Shown here: positions 16,017-24,526 of the stretch, one piece after another
Layout of the letters: the number at the start of each line of letters is the position of its first letter
Position numbering within the stretch: position 1 is the stretch's first letter
From: Methylobacteriaceae bacterium
GTDB taxonomy: Bacteria; Pseudomonadota; Alphaproteobacteria; Rhizobiales; Beijerinckiaceae
Direction of reading: 5' to 3'
DNA: 64,000 nucleotides
Assembly: GCA_020638195.1 (NCBI GenBank)
Contig: JACKJC010000002.1
Coordinates: 372,001 to 436,000, forward strand
The notes under the pieces: generated by a model
Database searches by the model: none
Told to the model about the DNA's origin: nothing
What the model saw: the letters and a program-made list of their open reading frames with translations, nothing else
Translations under genes and position numbers: made by a program

Positions 16017-16751
16017 ATGGTCCATTTGAGCGGTATCGAATCGCGCCAGCATGGCGCCTGCGACTGTGGCGATCTTTGCCGCGGATGCGAGGCGCGCGTG
16101 CTCAGCGTGTGCGGTTCCCTTGAGGACGAAGCGTTCGTCGGCCTGCAGAAGCTGAACCATCCCGTGAATTTTCCCGCGCGCGCGGTCCTGTTCAATCAGG
16201 AGACGCCGGTGCGGCATGTGTTCACGGTCGTGCATGGCGTCGTGCGTCTCTACAAATTGCTGCCCGACGGGCGTCGCCAGATCGTCGGCTTCGCCTTGCC
16301 CGGCGATTTTCTCGGACTTGCGCTCGCAGACGGCTACGGCTTTTGCGCGGACGCCGTGACGGCGGTGACGGTTTGCCGGTTCTCGCGCGATCATTTCGGC
16401 GACTATGCCGACCAGCATCCGCAGATGCTGCGCCGCCTGCACGACATGGCGACACACGAACTCGCGCTCGCGCAGCAGCAGATGGTGCTGCTCGGCCGGC
16501 GCGACGCGGAAGAAAAGCTCGCTTCTTTCCTGCTCGGCCTGCAAAAGCGTTGGGCGCGGATTTCCGGCAAGTCGTCGGTGACGATCGACCTGCCGATGGG
16601 CCGACAGGACATCGCCGATTTTCTCGGCCTCACCATCGAGACGGTAAGCCGCACGCTCAACCGCATGGCGCGCGACAAGCTGATCGTGATCGTGCCGGAC
16701 GGCGTGCGCGTGATGGACGCCGCGCGGCTCGAGGCGATCGCCTCCGCGTGA
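16017..16751 (+). CDS. fnrN: Oxygen-sensing Crp/Fnr family regulator (FnrN type)
   Basis: A 244-residue regulator. The N-terminus has cysteines at 15, 17, 21, 24 and 32, of which C21-x2-C24-x7-C32 fits the 4Fe-4S cluster of FnrN-type proteins, and C120 (TVCRF) matches the fourth ligand. The cyclic-nucleotide-like domain spans residues 40-150. The C-terminal helix-turn-helix (GRQDIADFLGLTIETVSRTL) has the E-x2-S-R recognition set that reads TTGAT half-sites. I start at 16017 rather than at an earlier ATG, because the upstream region contains an FNR box. It is the likely activator of hemN and cco. Confidence 0.92.
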   Translation: MVHLSGIESRQHGACDCGDLCRGCEARVLSVCGSLEDEAFVGLQKLNHPVNFPARAVLFNQETPVRHVFTVVHGVVRLYKLLPDGRRQIVGFALPGDFLGLALADGYGFCADAVTAVTVCRFSRDHFGDYADQHPQMLRRLHDMATHELALAQQQMVLLGRRDAEEKLASFLLGLQKRWARISGKSSVTIDLPMGRQDIADFLGLTIETVSRTLNRMARDKLIVIVPDGVRVMDAARLEAIASA

Positions 16752-16794
16752 CCAGCGCCTTGCCAGCGGCTGTAAAGTCTGGTCCGCTGGCCGC

Positions 16795-17466
16795 ATGAAC
16801 GAAGCGCCCGACCGCAATCAGTTTATCGATCTCGCGCCGTCGGCTGAAACGGCGCGCGCCTGGGGTATTTCCGCGCTCGGTGCGATCGCGGCGATCGTCG
16901 TCGCCTATTTTTTCGTCGATCGTCCCGTGACGAGTTTCGTCTACGCGAATTTGCATCATCGCCAGCTCGACTTCCGCAAGCTGACCTATGTCTCGGAGAT
17001 CGTGCAGGGCGCGTCCGTCTTCATCATCGCCTGGGGCGTGTGGCTTTATGCACAGCGCAAGCCCTTCGGGCCGGCAGCGGACGCGCTGGTGCGCGCGGCC
17101 GCCGCGCTCTGCGTGACTTTCGCCGCGAAGGATCAGCTCAAATACGGCTTCGGCCGCACCTGGCCGGAGACCTGGACGAACAACAATCCCTCCTTCATCA
17201 AGGATGGCGTGTTCGGTTTCTTTCCGTTTCACGGTGGCCAGGGCTGGTATGCCTTTCCCTCCGGCCATACCGCGACCATCGTCGCCTTCATGACTGTCCT
17301 GTGGGTGATATGGCTGCGCTGGCGCGCGCTCTACGCCATCGTCATTGCGCTGCCGATCATCGGCCTGATCGGCGCCGACTATCACTGGATTTCCGACATT
17401 ATCGCTGGCGGCGCGCTGGCCGCCGCCATCGGAGTCGTGGCCGCGCGGATCGGCCGCACAGCATAG
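16795..17466 (+). CDS. PAP2-superfamily membrane phosphatase
   Basis: A 223-residue membrane protein with about five spans and the three phosphatase motifs of type 2 phosphatidic-acid phosphatases: a K-x5-R element in KDQLKYGFGRTWP (residues 107-119), the PSGHT motif near residue 157 and the YHWISDIIAGG motif near residue 197, the latter two containing the catalytic histidines. Members act on phosphatidic acid, undecaprenyl pyrophosphate or lipid A phosphates; the substrate cannot be told. It starts 43 bases after fnr on the same strand and is followed by a double hairpin. Confidence 0.88.
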   Translation: MNEAPDRNQFIDLAPSAETARAWGISALGAIAAIVVAYFFVDRPVTSFVYANLHHRQLDFRKLTYVSEIVQGASVFIIAWGVWLYAQRKPFGPAADALVRAAAALCVTFAAKDQLKYGFGRTWPETWTNNNPSFIKDGVFGFFPFHGGQGWYAFPSGHTATIVAFMTVLWVIWLRWRALYAIVIALPIIGLIGADYHWISDIIAGGALAAAIGVVAARIGRTA

Positions 17467-17474
17467 TTGGAACT

Positions 17475-17521
17475 GCGAGCCTTCGGGCTCGCATGTTTCG
17501 AAAGCGAGCCTGAAGGCTCGC
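17475..17521. repeat. Tandem pair of palindromic repeats
   Basis: Two hairpins share the same arms: GCGAGCC-TTCG-GGCTCGC at 17475-17492 and GCGAGCC-TGAA-GGCTCGC at 17504-17521. They follow the PAP2 gene and could slow transcription or act as a REP-like mRNA stabiliser. The arm sequence equals that in the ccoI tail. Confidence 0.8.
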
Positions 17522-17537
17522 TGTCCGGGAGAATGTC

Positions 17538-18473
17538 TTGACCGATATCGTCGCCCGCTATCCCGATCCCGCGATCGAGGTCATCGACAAAGCCTTCGCG
17601 CGCTATGCGATCTTCAGCGCCTCGGTCGAACGGTTGTGGACGGGCGCGCGCTGGTGCGAGGGGCCGGCATGGTTCGGCGACGCGCGCGCGCTGATCTGGA
17701 GCGACATCCCGAACGATCGCATGCTGCGGTGGGACGAGACGACCGGCGCGGTATCGACGTTTCGCCAATCCTCCAACTACGCCAACGGCAATACGCGCGA
17801 CCGGCAGGGCCGGCTGATCACCTGCGAGCATGGGGCGCGGCGCGTGACGCGCACGGAATATGACGGCGCCATCACCGTCGTGATGGACAGTTGGCAGGGC
17901 AAGCGGCTCAATTCGCCGAACGATGTCGTCACCACGCGCGACGGTTCGATCTGGTTCACCGATCCGACCTTCGGCATTCGTGGTTTCTATGAAGGCGAGA
18001 AGGCGGAGAGCGAGATCGGCACGAATGTCTATCGCGTCGATACGGCGACCGGCGAAGCGACAATCATCGTCGACGACATCGACCAGCCGAACGGCATCTG
18101 TTTTTCACCCGACGAGAGCCGCTGCTACATCGTGGAATCCGGGCCACGCCCACGCCGCATCCGCGTCTACGACGTCGTCGACGGAAGCAAACTCGCGAAC
18201 GGCCGCATCTTTTTCGCGGGCGATGGCGAGCAGGCGCCGGACGGGTTTCGCTGCGATATCGACGGCAATCTGTGGGCGGGCTGGGGCACGGGCGAAGGCC
18301 ACGACGGCGTGAGCATATTCGCGCCGTCGGGCGATCTGATCGGGCGTATTCATCTGCCCGAGCGCTGCGCGAACCTGTGTTTCGGCGGCCGCCATCGCAA
18401 CCGCCTGTTCATGGCGGCGTCGAAATCGCTATATGCGCTGTATGTGAATACGCAGGGTGTGGCGGGGGGGTGA
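17538..18473 (+). CDS. SMP-30/gluconolactonase/LRE family protein
   Basis: A 311-residue six-bladed beta-propeller. Typical segments are CEGPAWFGD (residues 38-46, first metal Glu), LNSPNDVVTTRDGSIWFTDPTFG (the Asn and Asp metal ligands) and PNGICFSPDES. The family hydrolyses sugar lactones such as gluconolactone with a divalent metal. Gluconate genes (gntK, zwf, gnd) lie 6 kb further on, so a role before 6-phosphogluconate is plausible but unproven. The start is a TTG with a GGGAGA ribosome site. No signal peptide is visible. Confidence 0.87.
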   Translation: MTDIVARYPDPAIEVIDKAFARYAIFSASVERLWTGARWCEGPAWFGDARALIWSDIPNDRMLRWDETTGAVSTFRQSSNYANGNTRDRQGRLITCEHGARRVTRTEYDGAITVVMDSWQGKRLNSPNDVVTTRDGSIWFTDPTFGIRGFYEGEKAESEIGTNVYRVDTATGEATIIVDDIDQPNGICFSPDESRCYIVESGPRPRRIRVYDVVDGSKLANGRIFFAGDGEQAPDGFRCDIDGNLWAGWGTGEGHDGVSIFAPSGDLIGRIHLPERCANLCFGGRHRNRLFMAASKSLYALYVNTQGVAGG

Positions 18474-18490
18474 GCGCCGCGCCGCGCGGC

Positions 18491-18576
18491 GTCATTGCGA
18501 GCGACGAAGCAATCCATCCCGGGCGCCTCCCGGGGATGGATTGCCGCATCGTCCCTTCGGGCCTTCTCGCAATGAC
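18491..18576. repeat. Dispersed palindromic repeat
   Basis: GTCATTGCGAGCGACGAAGC followed by AATCCATCC is repeated in inverse order as GGATGGATTGCC...CTCGCAATGAC. The element fills the gap between two convergent genes. A sister copy with the same arms is at 36301-36380. It resembles the well-known Bradyrhizobiaceae-type intergenic palindrome. Confidence 0.8.
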
Positions 18577-18605
18577 GGCTCGCGTCCACGGCGCCCGGTC
18601 CCGGA

Positions 18606-20099
18606 TCAGCGCCCCGCCATAACCCTGAAATCCCGCCCCTCCTGCATCCACCGCACGCGTTCATCGCGCAACATTGTCCGTCGCACTTTTCCTGCGTCGT
18701 CGCGCACGGGATCGGTGGTGACTTCGTAGCTTTCGGGATGCTTCGGGCGGCTGAGAAGATCGCCCAGGAATTTAGGCAGGCCGGCGACGATCGCATCGGC
18801 GTCCGCGCCCTCGCGCACCTGCAGGACCGCGTGGATGGAAGAGCCGAGATCGGGATGCGGCAAGCCCACGACAGCGCATGACGCGATGTCGGGATGGGCG
18901 ATCAGCGCCGCCTCGACTTCTGCCGGGTACACGTTCGCGCCGCCGCGCAGGATCATGTCGGTGCGGCGATCGGCGAGCCAGATATAGCCGTCTTCGTCGA
19001 TGCGGCCGACATCGCCGAGGGATTCCCAGCCGTCGGTGTCGCGCTTCGGTTCCGCGCCGAGATAATGATAGGTCGTGCCCGGTCCCTCGGCGCTGCGCAG
19101 ATATATTTCGCCAGTCTCGCCCGGCGGCAGTTCGCGGCCGTCGTCGTCGACGACCTTTACCGCGCCGATCTCGACACGACCGACAGAACCCTTGCGTTTC
19201 ACCCATTCCGTGCCGGGAATGATCGTCGAAGCCTGACGCTCCGTGCCCCCATACAATTCGTAAATGCGTTCGGCGCCGAGCCAGTCGATCCACGCCTCCT
19301 TCAGCCACATCGGCATGGGCGCGGCCATGTGGAAGACGACGCGCAACGAAGAGAGGTCGTATTTTTCCCGCTGCTCCTTCGGTAGAGCCCAGATGCGGCT
19401 CATCATGGTCGGCACGAAGTTCACCCATTCGAGCCGATAGCGTTCGATGAGTTCGAGCGCCTGCGCGGCGTCGAACTTCTTCATGCCGACGAGCAAGCCG
19501 CCTTCGAACAGCGCGCTGTGCGTGATGATGAAGGGCGCATTGTGGTAGAGCGGGCCGGGATTGAGCAGGCGCACGCCTTCGTGCATCACGAGCGGCGGGA
19601 CTTTGGGATCGACGCAGGCCGGCTGGTGATCGACGATGACCTTGGGGCGGCCAGTCGAGCCGCCCGAGGTCATCGCCTTCCAGTAGCGTGCGATCGGGCC
19701 TTCGATCTTCTGGTTCGAAAACCCTTGCGTCGAAAAATCTGCAGGCAGGCGATTGGGCGCGTTCCAGTCGTCCTCGCCGCCGACGACGAGCGAGGGTTTC
19801 AATAGTTCGAGGATGGCGGAGGCCTCGCCGCGCGGTAGCCGATAGGACAGCGAGCAGGGCGTCGCGCCGCATTTCCAGATCGCGAATGTCGTCTCGTAGA
19901 ATGAGTTGGAATTGGGCAGGCCGACGGCAACGAAATCGCCCGGCTTGACGCCCTTGGCCATCATCACGCGCGCGCGCGCATTGGCGTTGCGCTCCAGCGC
20001 GCTCCAGCTCAATTCGGCATCGCCGTGAACGATCGCCACGGTTTCGGCGCCATTGCGCTCGGCATACCAGCGCGGCACGTCGGCCATAGGAATATACAT
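18606..20099 (-). CDS. AMP-binding acyl-CoA ligase
   Basis: A 497-residue member of the ANL superfamily, which activates a carboxylic acid with ATP and transfers it to CoA. The phosphate-binding loop TSGGSTGRPK is at residues 144-153, the YGGTE motif follows later, and the hinge is WESLGDVGRIDEDGYIWLADRR. The closest relatives I know are bile-acid/fatty-acid CoA ligases of Actinobacteria and Proteobacteria, so the substrate is open. The C-terminal catalytic lysine would lie in DDAGKVRRTML, a position where it is normally found. It stands alone, convergent with the SMP-30 gene. Confidence 0.9.
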   Translation of the reverse strand: MYIPMADVPRWYAERNGAETVAIVHGDAELSWSALERNANARARVMMAKGVKPGDFVAVGLPNSNSFYETTFAIWKCGATPCSLSYRLPRGEASAILELLKPSLVVGGEDDWNAPNRLPADFSTQGFSNQKIEGPIARYWKAMTSGGSTGRPKVIVDHQPACVDPKVPPLVMHEGVRLLNPGPLYHNAPFIITHSALFEGGLLVGMKKFDAAQALELIERYRLEWVNFVPTMMSRIWALPKEQREKYDLSSLRVVFHMAAPMPMWLKEAWIDWLGAERIYELYGGTERQASTIIPGTEWVKRKGSVGRVEIGAVKVVDDDGRELPPGETGEIYLRSAEGPGTTYHYLGAEPKRDTDGWESLGDVGRIDEDGYIWLADRRTDMILRGGANVYPAEVEAALIAHPDIASCAVVGLPHPDLGSSIHAVLQVREGADADAIVAGLPKFLGDLLSRPKHPESYEVTTDPVRDDAGKVRRTMLRDERVRWMQEGRDFRVMAGR

Positions 20100-20260
20100 C
20101 CGCTTCCTCCGTCGGGCTTGAGCCCGCCACGTTCTCGTTCGTGCGCCATGCTAGGCGGCAAGCGATGCAATGCAAGCGCTGTCGCTTGCGTCGGAACCTG
20201 CGCGACAGCTTGGCGTTTCTGCACGGGGCGTCCTTTTCGATCCGTTACAGGAGAAATCGC

Positions 20261-20674
20261 ATGCGCAAGACACTTCAGACATTGCTGGTATGCGCGGCTC
20301 TCGCCCCGCTCGGCGCCCAGGCGCAGGGCATTGTGGGCGGCGCGGCGCGCGGCGCCGAGGAGGGCGGTAGAGCGGCCGGCGCTCCCGGCGCGGTCGTAGG
20401 CGGCGCCGTCGGCGGTGTGGTCGGGGGGGTCGCAGGGCTGCTCGGCATCGATCAACGCCCGCGCTTCCGCGAATATGTCGTGGGCGAACATCACCCGTCC
20501 TATCATTGGGACAAGCGCGTCGTGGTTGGCGCCGTGCTGCCGCGCAGCGGCATCCAATATTATGTCGTGCCGGATCGTTACGGCGTGCAGGACTACCGCT
20601 ATGCGGTGGTGAACAACCAGATCGTTCTTGTCGATCCGCGCACCCATCGTATCATGCAGATCATCGAGGGCTGA
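20261..20674 (+). CDS. DUF1236 domain protein, exported
   Basis: A 137-residue secreted protein with a signal peptide (residues 1-22, cleavage after AQA), a Gly/Ala-rich segment resembling a glycine-zipper (VVGGAVGGVVGGVAG, residues 45-60), and a C-terminal domain with YYVVPDRYGVQDYRYAVVNNQIVLVDPRT that I know as DUF1236. The domain is common in Bradyrhizobium and relatives; its function is unknown. The start follows a CAGGAG ribosome site. A strong hairpin terminator follows at 20695. Confidence 0.88.
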   Translation: MRKTLQTLLVCAALAPLGAQAQGIVGGAARGAEEGGRAAGAPGAVVGGAVGGVVGGVAGLLGIDQRPRFREYVVGEHHPSYHWDKRVVVGAVLPRSGIQYYVVPDRYGVQDYRYAVVNNQIVLVDPRTHRIMQIIEG

Positions 20675-20694
20675 CGAGCTCCTGCATGATCGAG

Positions 20695-20725
20695 GCGGCC
20701 GGCGTTCTTCACGCCGGCCGCTTTC
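20695..20725 (+). terminator. Rho-independent terminator-like hairpin
   Basis: GCGGCCGGCG-TTCTTCA-CGCCGGCCGC forms a perfect 10-base-pair GC stem followed by CTTTCCT-type sequence. It lies 21 bases after the DUF1236 stop. The T-run is short (three), so efficiency is uncertain. Confidence 0.7.
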
Positions 20726-20811
20726 CTACATGCGCCGACGGTTGACGTGGAGCGGCGCTGGGGCTTTGCTTGCGTCGAACCTCGGGTCACTTATTGCTTC
20801 ACGGAGCCATC

Positions 20812-21975
20812 ATGCCCATCGTCAATCGCGTCGCAGAACTCTCCGACGAAGTCGCCCTGTGGCGACAGGACCTGCATCGCCATCCCGAACTGATGTTCGA
20901 CGTGTTCCGCACGGCCGGCGTCGTCGAGGAGAAGCTGAAGGAGTTCGGCTGCGACGAGATCGTGACGGGGCTCGGCCGGACCGGCGTCGTCGGCGTCATC
21001 AAGGGACGCAAGGGCGACGGCCGCACGATCGGCCTGCGCGCCGACATGGACGCCCTGCCGATCCTGGAGGCGACGAGCGTCGCTCATAAGTCCGAAACGC
21101 CCGGCAAGATGCACGCCTGCGGCCATGACGGCCACACCGCCATGCTGCTCGGCGCCGCGCGCTATCTCGCGGAGACACGCAATTTCGCGGGTACGGCCAT
21201 CGTCATCTTCCAGCCGGCGGAGGAGGGCGGAGGCGGCGGGCGCGAAATGGTGAACGATGGCGTGATGGACCGGTTCGGGATCGAGCAGGTTTATGGCATG
21301 CACAATATGCCGGGCATTCCGCTTGGCATGTTCGCGATCCGGCAGGGGCCCTTCCTCGCATCGGCCGACCGGTTCGAAGTGGAAATCACCGGTCATGGCG
21401 GCCATGCCGCGCAACCGCACGATTGCATCGACCCGATCGTCGCAGGCGCACAGATGGTCAATGCGCTGCAGACAATCGCTTCACGTAATGTCGGTCCGGT
21501 CGATTCGGTCGTCGTTTCGGTGACGCAGTTCCACGCTGGCTCGGCCAACAACATCATTCCTCAGAACGCCCATCTCACCGGCACGATCCGCGCGCTCAAG
21601 AAGGAGACGCGCGCGCTCGCCAAGCAGCGCTTCCACGAGATCGTCGAAGGCGTCGCGGCGCTCAACAAGTGCAAGGTCAAAATCGATTTCGAGGACGGCT
21701 ATCCCGTGACCTTCAACCATGCGGACGAGACGGAATTCGCAACGAAGATCGCGCAGGAAATCGTCGGCGCCGAAAAGGTGATGACCGACGTGCCGCCTGT
21801 GATGGGCGCGGAGGATTTTTCCTACATGCTGGAAGCGCGGCCGGGCGCCTTCATCTGCATCGGCAATGGCGCGACGGCGGGCCTGCATCATCCCGAATAC
21901 GACTTCAACGACAAGGCCATCCCGTATGGGGTGAGCTATTGGGCGCGGCTGGTGGAGACGGCCCTGGCGGCGTGA
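20812..21975 (+). CDS. M20 family amidohydrolase
   Basis: A 387-residue zinc- or manganese-dependent hydrolase of the M20D group (hippurate hydrolase, N-acyl-L-amino-acid amidohydrolase, IAA-amino-acid hydrolase). Visible motifs: RADMDALPI, the metal site HACGHDGHTAML (C and H ligands, about residues 102-113) and QPAEEGGGGG with the catalytic Glu. An inner dimerisation domain follows. I start at 20812 (ACGGAG upstream) where the typical N-terminus ELSDEVALWRQDLHRHPEL begins. It cleaves an amide-linked acyl amino acid in the cytoplasm, but the specific substrate cannot be told. Confidence 0.92.
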   Translation: MPIVNRVAELSDEVALWRQDLHRHPELMFDVFRTAGVVEEKLKEFGCDEIVTGLGRTGVVGVIKGRKGDGRTIGLRADMDALPILEATSVAHKSETPGKMHACGHDGHTAMLLGAARYLAETRNFAGTAIVIFQPAEEGGGGGREMVNDGVMDRFGIEQVYGMHNMPGIPLGMFAIRQGPFLASADRFEVEITGHGGHAAQPHDCIDPIVAGAQMVNALQTIASRNVGPVDSVVVSVTQFHAGSANNIIPQNAHLTGTIRALKKETRALAKQRFHEIVEGVAALNKCKVKIDFEDGYPVTFNHADETEFATKIAQEIVGAEKVMTDVPPVMGAEDFSYMLEARPGAFICIGNGATAGLHHPEYDFNDKAIPYGVSYWARLVETALAA

Positions 21976-21988
21976 GCCGCCATCGCGT

Positions 21989-23722
21989 TCAGCGCACCAA
22001 CCGCAGCTTGCTGAGGCTTGAGCCGATCGTGTTGAAGACGGTGACGATGCTCGAGGAATCCCTGGCGACGTAGGCGTGGTCCGCGCCGGACGCACATTTC
22101 GATAGAAGCTGCAAACCTTCCGTATCGATCGGGTCGCTCGGCACGCTGAAGCCGACCGTATAGACCGTGACACCTGCGTTCTTTGCGTTCGTGCAGGCCG
22201 CCAGCAGCGCGGAATCCATCTGCATGCGCCAGTTGCTGGAATTCGTCGGACCGTCGTAGTTCGGCGAGCCGGTCGGCGGCGGGAAGGCCGCGCCGCCATA
22301 GGCCGAAAGGCGGTTGTTCGCGTAGTAGCCGAGCGCGTTGTATTCCGACTTGTAGGCGTAGCCCGAGTTGGCGCTCCAGTTGTTGAAGCCGTCGGTCATG
22401 AAGATGATGATCTTCGTATTGCCGGCCGCGCCGTACGGCTTCGGCGTCGAGGCGCCGGTGAACGGGCCGTTCGGCGAGACGGTGCGCCACGCCCACATGA
22501 AGCCCGGCAGGAGGTTGGTCGTGCCGCCCGCGTCCATCGATTTGATCTTGGAGATGACGTCCGACTTGGCGCTGCTCAAGGGTAGCAGCGGATTGTCCAT
22601 GCAACCCCTGTTCGGCCCGGCGGACGATGTTTTCGACGAGACGCCGGTCGCGCCTTTGTACTTGCACAGCTTGGTCGAACCGCCGCCGCGCGACAGCGCG
22701 TCCGCGACATCGGCGACGACGTAAGGGTCGCTCGCGCTCGCCGTGCAGATGCCGCCGAAGTCGTAGAGGTAATTGTTCTTGGCGCTGCCGAAATCCCAGT
22801 TGCTGGACGAGTAGAGCTTCGCGCCACGGCCGTTGCCTAGCACGTTCATGCCCGGCAGAAAGGCCGCTCCCAAACCATCGATGTCGCCTTCATCCGGCCA
22901 GAAATAGGGAACGAAGAGGCTGTCCGGCTGGGCGGGTGTCGCGGGGAAGTCCGTTGTGAGATAGGGGTCCGGACGTTCTTCGACACAGCCGGCCCAGGCG
23001 ACGTTCATTTGGGTCAACAGATCGAACCGCGAGGTCGGCAGCCAGGATGCGCCCGCAGGGCGCTGGAAGTCCTGCCAGTGGATCGAGGAACGGCCTGCCG
23101 TATCCAGCCACGATTCGCCGAGATAGCTGGCGCCCACATTCACAGAGGTCGAAAACGGTACGACTGAGAACCGGGCGTTCGCTCCCGAACTCGAAAGCTG
23201 ATCGACAAGCGAGAGCGCCGCGGTCTTGGCCGAATCGAGCTTGGACCTGCCGCCGGCGGAACTCGCCATCGAACCAGTGTTGTCTAGCGCCAGCGCGATC
23301 TCGAAGGCTCCGCCGATGCTGCTGTTCGTGGTCGCGCAGCTCGTCGCCTGCACGGTCGTCGATCCGATGCCGACAATCCTTGTCGCTATGCTGAGCACGG
23401 ACTGGGAGGTCGTCAGACAGACCTGCGTATTGTTGTTCGAGAGGCTCACGCTCACGACGCTCGGGGAACCGCTTCCGGCCGCCGCCGCGATCGCACTGGC
23501 CGCCTGGGCCGCGATCATGGCCTGTGTCGTCGACGACGTGGCGTTCATCGCTAGGGCGAGCGCGGCCGAATCCGTTGCGCTTTGCAGCCTGGCGCGCGCG
23601 CCCACCATGCGGCTGTAGTCGAGGCTTCCAAACACGATCAGCGCCGCCACCGGCGCCGACGCCGCGAAGATGAGCGCTACTCCGCCGGCCTGATCGCGTA
23701 CGAATTCTTCGTACTTCCCCAT
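21989..23722 (-). CDS. TadG/TadE-like pilus assembly protein with von Willebrand A domain
   Basis: A 577-residue protein. The N-terminus (residues 1-45: charged segment, DQAGGVALIFA, then a hydrophobic helix) is the TadE/TadG pseudopilin-like anchor, followed by LQSATDSAALALA, typical of TadG. A VWA domain begins near FEIALALDNTGSM, whose D-x-T-G-S is a slight variant of the metal-ion-dependent DxSxS site, and runs to the C-terminus (VTVYTVGFSV). Such proteins are exported and linked to Flp/Tad pili or surface adhesion. The ATG at 23722 is preferred to a longer start. A relative is encoded at 59526-60839. Confidence 0.87.
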   Translation of the reverse strand: MGKYEEFVRDQAGGVALIFAASAPVAALIVFGSLDYSRMVGARARLQSATDSAALALAMNATSSTTQAMIAAQAASAIAAAAGSGSPSVVSVSLSNNNTQVCLTTSQSVLSIATRIVGIGSTTVQATSCATTNSSIGGAFEIALALDNTGSMASSAGGRSKLDSAKTAALSLVDQLSSSGANARFSVVPFSTSVNVGASYLGESWLDTAGRSSIHWQDFQRPAGASWLPTSRFDLLTQMNVAWAGCVEERPDPYLTTDFPATPAQPDSLFVPYFWPDEGDIDGLGAAFLPGMNVLGNGRGAKLYSSSNWDFGSAKNNYLYDFGGICTASASDPYVVADVADALSRGGGSTKLCKYKGATGVSSKTSSAGPNRGCMDNPLLPLSSAKSDVISKIKSMDAGGTTNLLPGFMWAWRTVSPNGPFTGASTPKPYGAAGNTKIIIFMTDGFNNWSANSGYAYKSEYNALGYYANNRLSAYGGAAFPPPTGSPNYDGPTNSSNWRMQMDSALLAACTNAKNAGVTVYTVGFSVPSDPIDTEGLQLLSKCASGADHAYVARDSSSIVTVFNTIGSSLSKLRLVR

Positions 23723-23989
23723 CGTCAAGCTCGTTTGTTCGACGATGCGCACGGCTCTGGCCGACCCGGCGCATCTGACGAGACGCATGCTGCGGACGCT
23801 CGGATAACGAGGGATCAATGACGATGCGACCGAAATCCTTACCTACGATAACCAAGACCCGTTCGCATCCACGACAGCATGCCGCGCGGGTGTCTCGAGC
23901 GCGGCAGTTCGATCAAAATCAGATGGTTTGATCTTCAGGCGCGTCTGCGCCGTAACATATTATGATATATGCGTAATTTTTGTCGTAGT
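23723..23989. other. AT-richer intergenic stretch upstream of the TadG-like gene
   Basis: About 267 bases between the TadG-like start and the gntK stop. The part at 23955-23998 is markedly AT-rich (TATTATGATATATGCGTAAT). It probably contains the promoter of the TadG-like gene; I cannot name a binding site. Confidence 0.4.
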
Positions 23990-24526
23990 TTATGAAATGC
24001 TAACGTCCTGACGCAGACCGGCCTCTATGCGCGACGCGATCTCCTCCGGCGTCCCATCGACCGACACGACAACCGGTCGCTCGTCCGCGCCCGGCCGTTC
24101 CAGCGTCGCGAACTGGCTGTCGAGCAGACTGAGCGGCATGAAGTGATCCTTTCGCGCGCTCATGCGCGCGAAGATTTCCTCTTTCGTTCCGTCGAGCAGA
24201 ACGAGCCGCACGTCCTCGCGCGCACCAATGAGGATGTCGCGATAGACTCGCTTCAGCGCGCTGCAGGATACGATGGCGTTCCGGCCTTCGGCGCGCACGC
24301 GGTCGATGTGCGCGGCAATCGCATTCAGCCAGGGCCAGCGGTCGTCGTCGGTCAGCGGCTGTCCCGTGCTCATCTTTGCGACATTGGCGGGCGGATGGAA
24401 TTCGTCGGCGTCGGCATAGGGCCAGCCGAGTTGCTTCGACAGCGCCGCGCCGATCGTCGACTTGCCGGAGCCTGAGACGCCCATGAGCAGGATGACGGCG
24501 GGGAGGCTCACGAGGCAGTCCGCCAC
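23990..24526 (-). CDS. gntK: Gluconokinase
   Basis: A 178-residue GntK-type kinase phosphorylating gluconate to 6-phosphogluconate. The P-loop GVSGSGKST is at residues 16-24. The YADADEFHPPANVAKMSTGQPLTDDDRWPWL block and the SCSALKRVYRD segment are hallmarks of the family. The gene overlaps the 3' end of zwf by 19 bases, so the two are translationally coupled. Product and neighbours place it at the entry to the pentose phosphate and Entner-Doudoroff routes. Confidence 0.95.
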   Translation of the reverse strand: MADCLVSLPAVILLMGVSGSGKSTIGAALSKQLGWPYADADEFHPPANVAKMSTGQPLTDDDRWPWLNAIAAHIDRVRAEGRNAIVSCSALKRVYRDILIGAREDVRLVLLDGTKEEIFARMSARKDHFMPLSLLDSQFATLERPGADERPVVVSVDGTPEEIASRIEAGLRQDVSIS

